From Ichthyophis bannanicus (Eukaryota; Chordata; Amphibia; Gymnophiona; Ichthyophiidae), in NCBI GenBank assembly GCA_033557465.1, contig CM066048.1, positions 17,584,305-17,648,304 on the forward strand: 64,000 nt of DNA, written 5' to 3'. The notes beneath the pieces were generated by a model, which saw only the letters and a list, made by a program, of their open reading frames with translations, was not told where the DNA came from and ran no database searches. Below, piece by piece: positions 1 through 10,974 of the stretch (positions are counted from its first letter, which is position 1; every line of letters starts with the position of its first letter). A program made the position numbers and the translations under genes.

Positions 1-445
1 GATATGATAGAAGTCTATAAATTAATGAACGGAGTGGAACGAGTAAACGTAGATCGATTGTTTACCTTATCAGAATATAGAAAGACTAGGGGACATGCAA
101 TGAAGCTACAGGGTAAACTATTTAAGACTAATAAAAGAAAATATTTTTTCACTCAACGTGTAATCAAACTCTGGAATTTGTTACCGGAGGATGTATTAAA
201 GGCTGTTAGTGTAGCTGGGTTTAAAAAAGGTTTGGACAAGTTCCTGGAGGAAAGGTCCATAAACCATTATTAAGAAGGGACCCAGGATATCAATGCTTGA
301 CCCAGTACAAGCATTGCGGAACCTGTCTCTTTTGGGGAAACTGCTAGGTACGTATGACCTAGATTGGCCAATGTTGGAAACAGGATACTGGGCTTGATGG
401 ACCTTGGTCTGACCCAGTATGGCATAGCTTATGAGAGCAGACTGA
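1..445 (+). mobile_element. CR1-A LINE, 3' fragment (cut by window start)
   Basis: This is the 3' end of a CR1-type non-LTR retrotransposon, family A as named here. Positions 4-273 encode the last 89 residues of ORF2, the conserved tail after the reverse transcriptase; it has the CR1-typical [19 protein letters not shown] block and ends ERSINHY. The 3' UTR follows, ending near the family signature TGGTCTGACCCAGTATGGC. The same tail occurs at 6345-7610, 8385-8512, 16155-20795 and 39296-42494, which identifies the family. The frame is open, but the element is cut by the window edge, so its 5' extent is unknown. Confidence 0.85.
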
Positions 446-1421
446 CAATAGAAGAAAAATATTTAGCAATCAACCAGAAGTTCATACCTAGAAGTCCTTG
501 ATACATGGTGTCCTGATTAGACAGGTTCCTCATGCCTGGCAGTTTATGGTGCTATGCTCTCTTATTTTTTGGGTGATTACCTCAACGTCTTCATCATCCC
601 CCGGTTATATCACTGACTCGGCTGTAGAAAGGATTTAGAGTGGGAAGGCTGCCTGCCAGCTTTTATAGTGTCTGTATATACAGAATAATACATGGTGCTG
701 TTGCTGCTCTATTAATTAAATGTCTGTGTGTTTATACAATGATGGTTTAATGCAGCAATTAAATGGCTGTGCCAAGGGAAATCTCATAATTGTGAGTTTG
801 ACTTGTCATTGTGACCTGGGGCTGTTAAATTGTCCTTCCTACATCATGCATCAGGCTAATTCCCTGGGTAATTGGGGCAGGAACCAGCCAGGAACAGGTT
901 TCCCTTTGCCACCTCCTGCCAGTTGAGAGTGACGGGGTTGGAGAGAGGGAAGATTTCACCCCCCCCCCCCCAACAGTTCGATTCCCCTCCCCTCACCAGG
1001 GGGGTTCTGGAAGAAGTTAAGCTACTGTGCAATTGTAGTGATGCTTTGCTGCAACATGTAACCCCTCTTGTTGGGTCACTGACTTCTGAATACAGTTGAA
1101 GCTTCTGTTACTCACTCGGACGCTTTCAGTCTGCGGATCCACTTTTCTTCTCTCATGCTTTCATGTTTCTTTTATTTGAAAAAACAACAATAATCGCAGA
1201 TCATCTATTTGTAAAGCGGTTTACAATTAAATATGGGGCATAACAAGAGGAGAGACAAAGAAGACGAGCACCTGGGGAAGAGCATACTCTATGATATTTG
1301 AGATAGGGGAACAAAGAGATTCCCAGCAAGGTCAGATTTCAAGCGCCTGCACACCAGCTGTTGGCATGGACTGGGATCATTAAGGAAAAGCCAGCGAAAA
1401 GTAATGATTGTTTAATACAGT
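446..1421. other. No gene recognised
   Basis: I see no credible coding frame here. The stretch holds a C run at about 960-971 and AT-rich DNA. The short open frames match no family I know and look like chance. Confidence 0.5.
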
Positions 1422-1796
1422 TTTAGCCCTTTCATGGCTGTTGTTGCCATATGGCAACCTTCAAATTTTCCCCCACATTTTTCACCGGATTCTATATTTC
1501 CAAAAACTCCGCACACTGTGTGTGAAATGTGATGTGTATCTGTGCTTGACATCTGAAAAAAACTGTAATTTAAACTATCACACCCAGCAGTACATGAAAC
1601 TGACGCCAAGACTGTTTTTAATTTTCAGCCATTCAGGACTGTAGTTTGCCATATGGCAACAGTAAATATTGTTTCTTAGAAATTAAGTGTTTTTCAAATA
1701 AACTTTATATTCTGCATCATTTAGCTCAAATCTTAATAAACAAAACAAAAAAATTTCAGTTACAAAACAATTATGTAGACACGAAAGGGTTCAACT
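1422..1796. mobile_element. MITE-like element with inverted ends
   Basis: The two ends are inverted relatives. The left end reads AGCCCTTTCATGG and the right end, read on the minus strand, reads AACCCTTTCGTGT. Just inside each end lies a copy of the 16-base palindrome GTTGCCATATGGCAAC, at about 1446 and 1649. There is no coding capacity. The CCCTTT ends beside T/A-rich target sequence resemble piggyBac-type MITEs, but that assignment is inference and no clean TTAA duplication is visible. Confidence 0.45.
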
Positions 1797-2045
1797 AATC
1801 ATGCGACGACTCGAGTCTGATTTCTGAAAGCAAATCGTTCCATAAGGTGAGGGCAGGTCCGCTGGAGTAGGAGAATCTCTAGATGGGAAGGATGGGCAGC
1901 AAACTATGCTGGGAAGAGCAAAGCCTTCGCTGAGGGCTCCGGCATTGAACATCTGGGTTGGCCAGATTGCCGGGAAGCTATCCGGGCAGTGGCGAAAGTT
2001 AGGTCTGCCTTTACTGCGTTAGACTTTTGCTGCACGTCGGTAACC

Positions 2046-2341
2046 TTGGAGTGGAGGAGTGGCCTAGTGGTTGGGGCAAGGTACTTCAGGCCGGAAGGTT
2101 GGGGGGTTCAAATCCCACTAGAGGACAGCAACCTTGGGCCGGAAGGACTGGGGTTTCTAGTCCCACAGGTGCTCCTTGTGGTCTTGGGCAAGCCGCTTAA
2201 CTCTCCATAGCCCATGTTCCCTGTAAAATAGTTATCTCCAAGTTATAATACCCTGTTCAATGTCATTTCGGTTTGTTCAATGTAAACCGCACTGATGCAG
2301 AATAGCGCGGTATATAAGAGAATGTAAATAAATAAATAACC
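2046..2341 (+). mobile_element. tRNA-derived SINE with LINE tail (copy 1)
   Basis: The head contains a tRNA-like A box around GGCCTAGTGGTT (about 2060) and a B box around GGTTCAAATCCCAC (about 2107), the internal RNA polymerase III promoter. A middle part with CTTGGGCAAGCCGCTTAAC resembles the CORE region of MIR-type SINEs. The end carries a hairpin (CCGC...GCGG) and an AAAT-repeat tail, as in L2-type LINE 3' ends, which suggests mobilisation by an L2-like reverse transcriptase. A closely similar inverted copy lies at 34003-34297. Confidence 0.8.
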
Positions 2342-2589
2342 TGGAAGCGGCTCATATTGCCGCTGCTCAGTTACTGAGGGGTGCTTCCCTGGAACACCCC
2401 GGCATGCCCCGATGAGAACCAGCGAGTATTGCAGTGTGCAGCAGTGACATTAACAGTCTTCGTGCCATTGAAGATCCCACTGAGCGGCATTTTGCAGGTC
2501 TGCAAACCATGTAGATGCCTTTTGAATATCCCCCCCCCCCCCCTTTGTTTTTTTAGGTCCCACACATATGGTTGTAACTATTCTTATTT

Positions 2590-3248
2590 TACACCTGGCA
2601 GAATTCTGCGCAATGAAATTTGAAATTCGATGCAAACCTTTTGAAAATTCTGCTTGCAGTATTCTAAAATTCCGCATGCTTTATTAGTAAATATTTGCAC
2701 AGAATTCCCCAGTATAAAGCTTAGCTCCTCCTCTAGACCTGACATTTCTCCTGCCTTTTTCTTCCTTACCTCTCTTGCTCCAATCTCAGTTCTGTCCCCA
2801 ACCCGTCCTTGTCCCCCCTGTTTTCTCTCCTTCCAAACTCTAGCCCCCAGCCACCCCCACTGATTCACCAGCAGCCCTTCTCCTGCCTCCAGCCAGTCCC
2901 CTCCCCGACTTACCACCAACCCTTTCCTGCCACCCCGCCCCTCCCCCCCATCACAGCCACAGGAGCACTTCCGTTTCCTCCCATGGCTGAGCCAGTCACT
3001 GGCGTGTTTGAAAGGTACTCTTCCTATATACCTTTCAAAACATGCCTGTGACTCTAGCAGAGCCGCGTGCAAATGGAAATGCTCCTGCAGCTGTGTTGCT
3101 GCTACAAGGAGGCAGGATCAGGTGCTTGTGTGCCTGATCTTGCCTCACTATATAGCTGTCTAGTGCCTGTGCAAAATTCTGCATAGGTGGGGAATTCTGT
3201 GCAAATTCTGCGTTGCACAGTTGCGCAGAATTCCACCAGGAGTATTAT
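2590..3248. mobile_element. Non-autonomous DNA transposon with ~20-bp TIRs
   Basis: The left end reads CCTGGCAGAATTCTGCGCAA. The right end, on the minus strand, reads CCTGGTGGAATTCTGCGCAA, so terminal inverted repeats of about 20 bp enclose roughly 650 bp. The sub-terminal sequence is rich in AGAATTC/GAATTCT motifs on both sides. The interior is pyrimidine-rich with no real gene. Length and ends fit a hAT-like non-autonomous element, but the target duplication is too decayed to name the superfamily. Confidence 0.55.
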
Positions 3249-3357
3249 ATGTCAGTTAGGCTCGATTTATTGGACATTATGTTTTGATTTTGGTCAACCA
3301 CAGGGGAGGCATTTCATATATTAGCTTTGGGGAGTGTGCGTCTCTGATATCTTTATA

Positions 3358-3420
3358 TTTTACATAGAAACACGATGGCAGCAGACTTTATGGCCTATCT
3401 AGTCTGCCCTTTGGTCATTA
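3358..3420 (-). mobile_element. CR1-C LINE tail fragment
   Basis: On the minus strand this reads as the last ~60 bases of a CR1-type element, with GACTAGATAGGCCATA followed by a CTGCC...CATCGTGTTTCTATG end. It matches the tail of the CR1-C fragment at 33071-33218. Confidence 0.5.
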
Positions 3421-3870
3421 TATGAGGAAATGCATTTCTCTGTATCTCTTTCTCTAGTGCCTCTAGTGCCTATCTCTTTCTCTGCACTGCCTGCAGAGTG
3501 TTTTATTGAGGTTTCTAGTTTAGTTTTTGTCTGCATATTTCAATTGCTAATTTGTTGTCCCTTGCTCGGTATTTTCTTGAGGACTGGGCTTGTCTGTGTT
3601 TTGCTTGTGTGACCAGGTGAGTGATTCTGCTAATTTCTACATAGGAATCTGTACCATCTTGTTTGTTCTGCTTTCCCAATAGAAGCATTGGTGTGTGAAA
3701 TTGTGAAATAATATTTGCAGTGTTGCCTTTTCATAGGTAGATTTGGTCCTGTATTTTGTGTTAAAGAATTACGTAGAGAATGTGGTACATACATACAAAC
3801 TAAACATACTTAATAAAATATGTAAGCCCCCCCTTAAGAATAACAAATAAAAGAAAAAGAAAAGCACTGA
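3421..3870. other. No gene recognised
   Basis: No feature can be supported here. Positions about 3540-3640 look similar to about 37760-37850, so a dispersed repeat is likely, but it has no recognisable coding content. Confidence 0.35.
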
Positions 3871-3879
3871 TTTGTATGT

Positions 3880-4470
3880 AGGCATAGTGAAATAATATGT
3901 TTTCAAATACTTATAACAGTGGAAAAAACCATTTCCTGATGGAGCTCTAGTGGGAGATTGTTCCAGCGCTTAGATCCAGTTATGAAGCCAAATGTGTTGT
4001 CCCATCCTTTCCAAACATGCAACGCTTGCCGGAGGAATTACAAAATGATCATGCTGACTAGATGATAAACGCCGGAATGGTTGAGGCAGGTGAACATAGC
4101 TCCTGAACTATAATGCTAAGGAGTCTTGATCAAGAATATACGTCACTCGGCAAACCATTCGCAATCTTAAAAATAACGCACGCAGATTTCTTAACTTGAT
4201 TTAACATTGAAAATAAAGAATTCAAGCCAGCTCAGGTCGATTTCATCATTGCCCAATGTAATGTGTGTTGACCACGAATAATTCTTTATGGTTACTAATA
4301 ATCAAGGCTTCGGATTTAGTAAAACTGATGTTTAGGCCACGGCTCGGCAGCCATTCCTTAATTACCAGAACGTTCTCAAAGATGGTGGTAACTAAAAGGT
4401 CACCTTCAACTTAAAAAGGCACAAATAAGTCAGATGTCATCTGCATATACTCTGAAGTCAGCTCTTGCAA
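3880..4470 (-). pseudogene. Decayed L2/Jockey-type LINE ORF2 C-terminal part
   Basis: Read on the minus strand, about 4455-4430 encodes a VYADDI reverse-transcriptase active-site motif followed by a stop. After a shift, about 4415-4250 gives a stretch with EWLPSRGLNISFTKSEAL, which fits the RT segment after the active site. About 4100-3890 gives a LINE C-terminal block ending KRWNNLPLELHQE. Several stops and shifts make it inactive. It differs from the CR1 copies here and is closer to L2- or Jockey-type ORF2. Confidence 0.5.
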
Positions 4471-4539
4471 CAATTTACAAAACACATAAATACATAAAAT
4501 ATTAATTTTTGGTAAATTCTAACTTTTATGGTGGCAAGT

Positions 4540-6340
4540 TACAGGACGACGCGGAAGGCAATGCCAGCCTTGCCCCTGCCCTGACCAGGTGTCCCAGATT
4601 TGCAGACCACGAAGCTGGTAACCTTATTGGAACGACTTCACGAGCACCTGTAGAAGTGGCGACTGCTGGTCAGGTGGGGGCAGGGTGATGTGCTTTAACT
4701 CATGCAGCCAGGAGGCAAGGTCCCGCAGGGTGTACTGAGCCGCACAGCTGCACATATCTGGACCTGGCCATGCATCTGCTATACACCTCCCTCCTGTGCC
4801 GTGTAACTGTGGAGCATAGACACGAGCCTCTCATCTCCAAGTCCCCTCCCATCGCATCTCCGTCTGCTGTTCTCCAATGCAATTATGCTCATAAGCTCCC
4901 CCCCCCCACCCCAGTACATGCGGCACTGCAGGCAGGCAGAGCCAGAACCGGAGGGCTGTGATGTAAGAACAGCCGAGCTGATTGGGCCAGGCTTCAGGCA
5001 AAACATCACAGCGCACACAGTGCACCTGACTTGCCCCAATCAGCAGCTGCCAGGATCCTCGAAGGAGGACCAACCACACCAGCAGCACCTGCTCCATCCC
5101 CCGCCATGCAGGCAGGACGAGAGAGTCACTGCTACTCCAACCTATTGACTCTGACCACTCAGGAGCAACCAGGTAGGAAGGGTCCAGGGGAACTAAGCAC
5201 AGGCAGCATGAAAGCAGCAGGAGAAGGTAGTTGGTCACTTACTGCCAGGGCTGGCCCGTCCACTAGCGATTGCTTAGGGTGGCAGACCCTGGTGGGCGGC
5301 ATCGTTACCCCAACCCCCCAGGAAGCGGCAGTTGAAATGCTACTTCAGCACCGTGGTGGGCTTTAAAATGCCCACACACGTGCACACAGTTCCAGCCTGT
5401 GCTCCTACCTGCCCTCCAAGAAAGTTGAATCGGAGGGGGGGGGCAGGAGTGGCAGGCTATGAGCATGCATGCACATGGACACTTAAAGGCCCGATGTAAT
5501 GCTGAAGCAACAGTTCACCAGCGTTTCAACACATGGGGCAGCATGGCTATTGGACGGAGGTGCAGCCTTTTTGAGGGAGGGGCAGCGGCATGGAGGGTCT
5601 GCCTAGAGCGGCAGAACCCCTCGTGCCACCATTGTTTACTGTAACCTGGGATAAATGCATATGACTGCTGCGGAGTAGGGAGGGGGCGGGAGGTGTGACC
5701 GCTGGGAATGAGGTGAGAGGAGGGAGTACTTTACTGGAGTATCTGGCTGTGTGTGTCAGTTGCTCTTACACTTCTTCAAACTTCATTGCCTTTATTAAAA
5801 ATCTAATGGGGTAATGTTCAGCCCTCAACGGTCAGCGTGAGTAAAATGCAGACATTCGGTGCCAGTATGTAGACACGTGCAGGCATTGATGTTCTGGATT
5901 TAGCGGTCCGTGGTGGTGCCATCGGGATCGGCAGTATTCAGCTGCTCTGTGGATAGGGAATCCACACAGCACTAAAGACAACGGGGGGAATTCTCAAAGC
6001 GTTTTATGCTGGTAGCAGACCTGGTCAGTGCAGCTGAATATCCCTACAGACTGCCAAACAAACACCCACTTAAAACTAGGGCCATCTCTGGGTGAAACGG
6101 GGGCCGTGGCAGCCGCTGTTGTGCTAGTCGGGTTAAGTGGCTAAAGTGAGAACAGGTGTCGCTGCTAACCGGATGGTGTCTTTGAAGTCTGGCCAGTCTG
6201 TATATTCAGTGATGGAAACGAAATACGTTCCATGGCTGGATATCCAGCTTTAATTAAAACGGCGAAGGGTAGACACCTTATTTAGCCTAGCTGCTGCCGC
6301 TGAATATGCTCCCCTAGCTTTTTTTGTTTCCCTAAGTTAT
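4540..6340. other. No gene recognised; possible degenerate DNA transposon
   Basis: No host-gene-like frame was found. Positions about 5247-5640 contain GGC/GCGGCA-rich sequence with loosely inverted ends (GGGTGGCAGACCCTG near 5279 and GGGTCTGCCTAGAGCGG near 5597), possibly an old hAT-like non-autonomous element. The longer open frames at 4830-5370 lie on both strands of the same GC-rich DNA and look like chance. Confidence 0.3.
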
Positions 6341-6344
6341 GCAG

Positions 6345-7610
6345 ATTATCTGGATAGTGGTGCTGACAAGGTCCCTCATGAAAGACTCTTGGCAAAATTA
6401 AAAAGTCATGGAATAGGAGACAGTGTAGTGGATCAGGAAATGGTTGAAAGTTAGAAAGCAGAGGGTAGGGCTAAATGACCAATTTTCCCAATGGAGAAAG
6501 GTGAATAGTGGAGTACCTCAGGGATCTGTGCTGGGTCCACTGCTTTTTAAAATATTCGTAAATGACCTGGAAATGCGAATAACGAATGAGGTAGTTGAAT
6601 TTGCAAATGACAAAATGATTCAAAGTTGTTAAAACCCAATAGGATTTTGACAAATTGCAATAGGACCTTGATAAATTGGAAGACTGCATGTCCAAATGGC
6701 AGATGAAATTTAATGTGGACAAGTGCAAAGTTATGCACCTAGGAAAGAAAAACCCAAACTATGGTTACACGATGCAAGGTTCCACATTAGGAACCACCAC
6801 CCAGGAAAAAGATTTAGGCGTCATTGTAGATAATATGTTAAAACCCTGCCCCCCAGTATGTAGTGGAAGCCAAGAGAGCAAATAGAATGCTAGGTATCAT
6901 AAGGAAAGGAATGGAAAATAAAACAAAAGATATTATAATGCCTCTATATCGTTCCATGGTGAGACCGCACCTTGAATATTGTGTGCAATTCTGGTCGCTG
7001 TATCTTAAAAAGGATATAGCTGAAATAGAAAAGGTACAAAAAAGAGCGACAAAAATGGTAAAGGGGATGGAAGGATACTCCTATGAAGAAAGGCTAAAAA
7101 GGTTAGGGCTCTTCAACTTTGAAAAGAGACGGCTGAGGGGAGATATGATAGAGGTCTATAAATTAATGAATGGAGTGGAACAGGTAAACGTAGATCGGTT
7201 GTTTACACCATCAAAAAGTAGAAAGACTAGGGGACGTGCAATGAAGCTACAGCGTAATCCACTTAAGACTAATAAGAGAAAATATTTTTTTACTCAATGT
7301 GTAATCAAACTCTGGAATTTGTTACCGGAGGATATAGTAAAAGCTGTTAGTGTAGCTGGGTTTAAAAAAGGTTTGGATAAGTTCCTGGAGGAAAAGTCCA
7401 TAAACCATTATAAAGAGGGCCTGGAAAGCCACTGCCTTCCCCAGGACAAGCATTGTGGAACCTGTGCTTTTTGGGAACCTGTCAGTACTTGTGACCTAGA
7501 TTGGCTAGTGTTGGAAACAGAATACTGGGTTTGATGGACCTTGGTCTGACCCAGTATGACATATCTTATGTTCTTGTGTTCTTGAATGTTCTTAAAGTCT
7601 AGTACTGTTA
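6345..7610 (+). mobile_element. CR1-A LINE, 5'-truncated ORF2 plus 3' UTR
   Basis: This copy begins inside the reverse-transcriptase domain and runs to the 3' tail. Recognisable parts are HERLLAKLKSHGIG at about 6380, the PQGSVLGPLLF motif at about 6515, the active-site region FANDKM at about 6600 and the C-terminal region at 6863-7534, which ends in the [19 protein letters not shown] block. Stops and frame changes at about 6450, 6630 and 6870 break the frame. The usual FADD active site is FAND here, so the source copy may already have been defective. The tail has TGGTCTGACCCAGTATGAC. Confidence 0.85.
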
Positions 7611-7624
7611 CACTCTGTCTAAAT

Positions 7625-7775
7625 CTTCAATGTTGGCCCTCCCCCTGGTGCTGGACCCCCCTCTCTCTGTCGAGATGATTATTGTATCCCCCCCCCCTTT
7701 TTGTGCTAAACCGCTTTGACCCGGTGAAAAGCGGGATATAAATACAGCTAAATAAATAAATAAATACAATTATGT
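7625..7775 (+). mobile_element. L2-type LINE 3' tail
   Basis: This short piece ends in the hairpin CCGCTTTGACCCGGTGAAAAGCGG, followed by GATATAAATACAG and an AAAT repeat. The same tail with different upstream lengths occurs at 54905-54968 and, in other subfamilies, at 10410-10515, 17768-17830 and 28080-28165. There is no coding sequence. Confidence 0.65.
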
Positions 7776-8384
7776 ACTGCTGCCCCGATGCTGTGTACAC
7801 AGCCAAGGTAGAGAAAACATTCCATGGCACTTCATAACCCCAACTTCCATATTGCCCTGCTAGGTCATGCCAGACAAATGGGTTGTGTTTTCCTAACAGC
7901 AGAGGTGGAGGCAGAGAAAAACTCCAGAGGTTTCTCATGATCTCATCCTGCAACCATATTTGAAGCAGCTAGGGGGCACATTAACTCAGTATTTCTCTTC
8001 CAGCAGTGTGGAGGCATCTGAGAAGCTCTGTGACAACTTTGGGGAAAATTTCATTTAGCTCATGAGCAACCACTCTTCAGCCCAACTTCGTCACTTAAGC
8101 TCAGTGTAGGAAGCTCCTGTTGGGTCATCCTTAAAACCGGTGCCCTCCTGGGTTTGCCAGAGGAGGAGTGTCATTTCAGTTCTCCATTCTTATTCTGTTC
8201 AGGGTCGGCTGAACAGCCAGAATTAATGGATCAGGACCCGGGGCGAATCGTTGGTTGCACAGCCTCAGTGCTCCCTTTCCCCTCCTCCTTCCTCCCCCCC
8301 AGTTCTCCCCCAAAGATAAGGATAGAGATCTTCAGAGGTATGTGCCTTCAGGCCTTGGAAGCATGGGAGTAGCACTGAGCCCAG
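7776..8384. other. No gene recognised
   Basis: No supported feature. Open frames on both strands are short and lack recognisable motifs. Confidence 0.4.
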
Positions 8385-8512
8385 CATAAGAACATAAGAT
8401 ATGCCATACTGGGTCAGACCAAGGTCCATCAAGCCCAGTATCCTGTTTCCAACAGTGGCCAATCTAGGTCATACGTACCTAGCACTGTGTCTTCTTGGGG
8501 CTCCCCGGGGTA
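8385..8512 (-). mobile_element. CR1-A LINE tail fragment
   Basis: On the minus strand this reads as the last ~125 bases of CR1-A, with GTGACCTAGATTGGCCACTG-like sequence, then TGGTCTGACCCAGTATGGC and the terminal TTCTTATG-type end. It is a strongly 5'-truncated insertion with no coding part. Confidence 0.75.
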
Positions 8513-8899
8513 AATACTAGATTTAAATTCCAGTTTTCTGTGCCAAATCTTCATTTCTCTGCATAATTAAAGTTCTTGGGGTGGGGGTGCCCAACCTCGT
8601 CTGCTGGGAAGTTCAACTGTCACATCTGAGGCCAGTTCAGAAGAACTGTTGGTTAAACGTGGTTTTTTTTCCTCCCACCAGTTCCCGCCTCATGCTTGTG
8701 TTATGGGCACATGTTGCCTGAGCTTGGCTGTGCTTTATCCCGGGTTCAACACTGCACGCTTTGCTACAGATGGTATTTGCACACTCTAAAAGCATGCCGT
8801 GAGCACATGTTTGAGCGCTTTTGTCTCCAATATGTGGTAGTTCTGCATTCCTGGTACAGCTCTCTCTAGAGCGCCTAGGCTGAATGCGGAGGGGACTTG

Positions 8900-10410
8900 C
8901 TAATGTCTCTAAGCTGCTCTTCTGGCAACAGGCGCATGTCCTCTAAGAGGAGACACTGCCTGATCTGTGGTGAGCGCTGAGCTACCTCACTGGTCTCCCT
9001 TTGCGATCCCTACATGGAGGCTTCTGCTTACCTCTTGGAGGTGTTGTCCTTACAGTGGGTAGACATGGACCTCTTTTCTTCTCTAGTTCTGCAGGCAGCA
9101 ACGAGGTTGGTTGGAGACACAGATAGTGCCCCTGCTCTAGATTTCTCTGCTCATTCTGAGCTCAGCCCATCTGAAGCTTCTCATTGGCTCCTGTGGTAGC
9201 CGGGGGATCCCCAAGGCTGGCAGAGAGTTCCAAGCCTCCAGTCTCTCTCATCTTCAATTTGTTCATTTTCTTCAGCAAGCATTTGCTTTCTGGCACTGTT
9301 TCAGATCAAGAGGCCTCGGGCCACTCCTGTTTGTCTCTTCCTCAGAGGGAGGCTCTTCTTCAAAGGGCAGGTAAGTCCCGCAGGGACTCTTCTGTAGAAG
9401 CAGCCCCAGAAGAGAGTGGATTTTGGGGATTCTGAGCATTTCTCATGTACTCTGGATCCTGCCTGGAGAAATCTGATGGTAAATCCACCTGTGAAGAAAC
9501 TGAGTTTTTTGTCAGATGACTAAGATGAGTCTTTCGTCATTTATTTAGTTCAGAAAGAAGAACTATTAGCACTGGTTGATCAACTGTCCTCTGCTCTGTG
9601 GCTGTTGGATGCTGCATTAGTGGAGCAGGCACAAGTGCATCCCCACTTACAGGAGGTTTGTAAATCCTCCAGGGTGTTTCCTTCCCAGAGGTTCTCAAAA
9701 GCATGGCGCACACAGAATGGGACTCAACCCACGCCCTGTTGTAAAGGGGCAGAGTCATGAGTAGGCGCTACACTTTCCTTCAGGAAGACCTTACTGCCTG
9801 GATTTGTTTATCCCAGTCGCATGTGCAGCTGACGGCTGTCCCTAAACACACCTCCATCCTGGAATGGATGGTGTCCTCCCCTGAGATCAGTTGTTTCCTT
9901 CTTGGGATCTCAATTTGGTTATTTGGGCCTTGGTGGCTGAATCATTTGAGCCCTGGAGGATGGCTATGCTCAAAGAATGTACTGCAGAGATCCCTATCTC
10001 TTATTTTTGGAGGAGACTGTATATTTACGGCCCGTTCTTTCTTGCCCAAAGTGATAATGTCTTTCCATGACAAACAGGTGATCTGCTTTGCCTTCATTCC
10101 TAAAGGTTAAGGAAAAGGACCTTCACTTGTGGACATTAGGAAGGTGCTTCCTTGGTACCTGAAAGTCATTAACTCCTTTCGAAAGTCAGACATCTTGTCC
10201 TTTTTGCAGGCCCATGCAAGAGTTAAGCGGTCACAAAGTCTTTCTTGGGCAGCAGGATAGAGGAGTCAATAGCCTTGGCCTATCTGTTGTGGAATTGGTT
10301 GGTCCCAGAGAGTTACCTCATTGTAATTTAAGTTCTAAAGTTATAACATTCCTGCATTTCCCCTCTTCCCCTGTCACTTGTTGTTCCACTTTAATAAGTT
10401 CTCTGTATCA
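8900..10410 (+). pseudogene. Decayed coding relic, possibly an old YR retroelement
   Basis: Scattered protein-like segments occur on the plus strand. At about 8940-9200 there is a gag-like start with RRHCLICGE followed by PYMEASAYLLEVLSLQWVD. At about 10110-10260 there is VLPWYLKVINSFRKSD, which loosely resembles a recombinase core region. Many stops interrupt all frames. The order, gag-like then recombinase-like, just upstream of an intact DIRS end suggests an older related element, but similarity is weak and this could be something else. Confidence 0.25.
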
Positions 10411-10515
10411 CCGCATGTTCAACTGTTCAATGTAAACTTTTCTTTTTGATGTATGTAAACCATTTTGAGTGGTAGAAAATGGTATAGTAAAACCAGTTAA
10501 ATAAATAAATAACGT
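10410..10515 (+). mobile_element. L2-type LINE 3' tail
   Basis: The segment has TGTTCAATGTAAACTT, then a TGTAAACCATTTTGAGTGG...AATGGTATAGTAAAA hairpin-like part and an AAAT-repeat tail. It is a tail-only or heavily 5'-truncated copy in a decayed subfamily. Confidence 0.5.
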
Positions 10516-10679
10516 GGGCTCGGCCTTCCTTTTGGGCCGTGCGCAGCTCAGTTTGCTCCCATAGACGTTTGTCAGGTGACAGCGTGGTCTTTGCTTTCCA
10601 CTTCTGTCAAGCATTCTGCTTGGATATCCATACTCAGGCAGACATGGCCTTTATGGAGATCTTGAAGGCTATGTCTTCA

Positions 10680-10845
10680 TCTCCAGGAACAAGCAGGAAT
10701 GAGTCTTCACACGTGGGAGACGTCTCCGACGGAGCCCGCACGGGAATGCTCCCCAGCATCCAATCAGAAAGCCTTTGGGAGCATCCCCGTGCCTGCGCGG
10801 TGGCTTCCCGCCCTTCCTACTGCCTCTCCCCAGTTTTTCGTTTTC
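10680..10845 (+). repeat. DIRS-A left inverted terminal repeat
   Basis: This is the inverted partner of 15540-15722. It carries the 12-base palindrome GGAGACGTCTCC at 10716-10727. The homologous place in DIRS-B, C and D holds a GGTACC-centred palindrome, and in DIRS-E a GGCGCC-centred one. Confidence 0.85.
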
Positions 10846-10974
10846 CGCGGAGCAGGCAAGACGTCCCTCCTGCCACTGCAGAAATTTTTTCCTTTGTTCA
10901 TTTAAATTTCATTTATTTTTGGTCGTGGGGAGGGACCCTCCCCTCTGGGCACCGAGGCCTACCGGGCTTACAGC

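Noticed and set aside
2060..2130. Possible tRNA gene
   Set aside because: A and B boxes are present, but there is no cloverleaf, and the unit continues into CORE-like and LINE-tail sequence, so it is a SINE. The same applies at 30240, 34270, 36090 and 52740.
2584..3072. 162-codon minus-strand frame
   Set aside because: It lies within the short inverted-repeat element over purine-rich sequence and has no domain.
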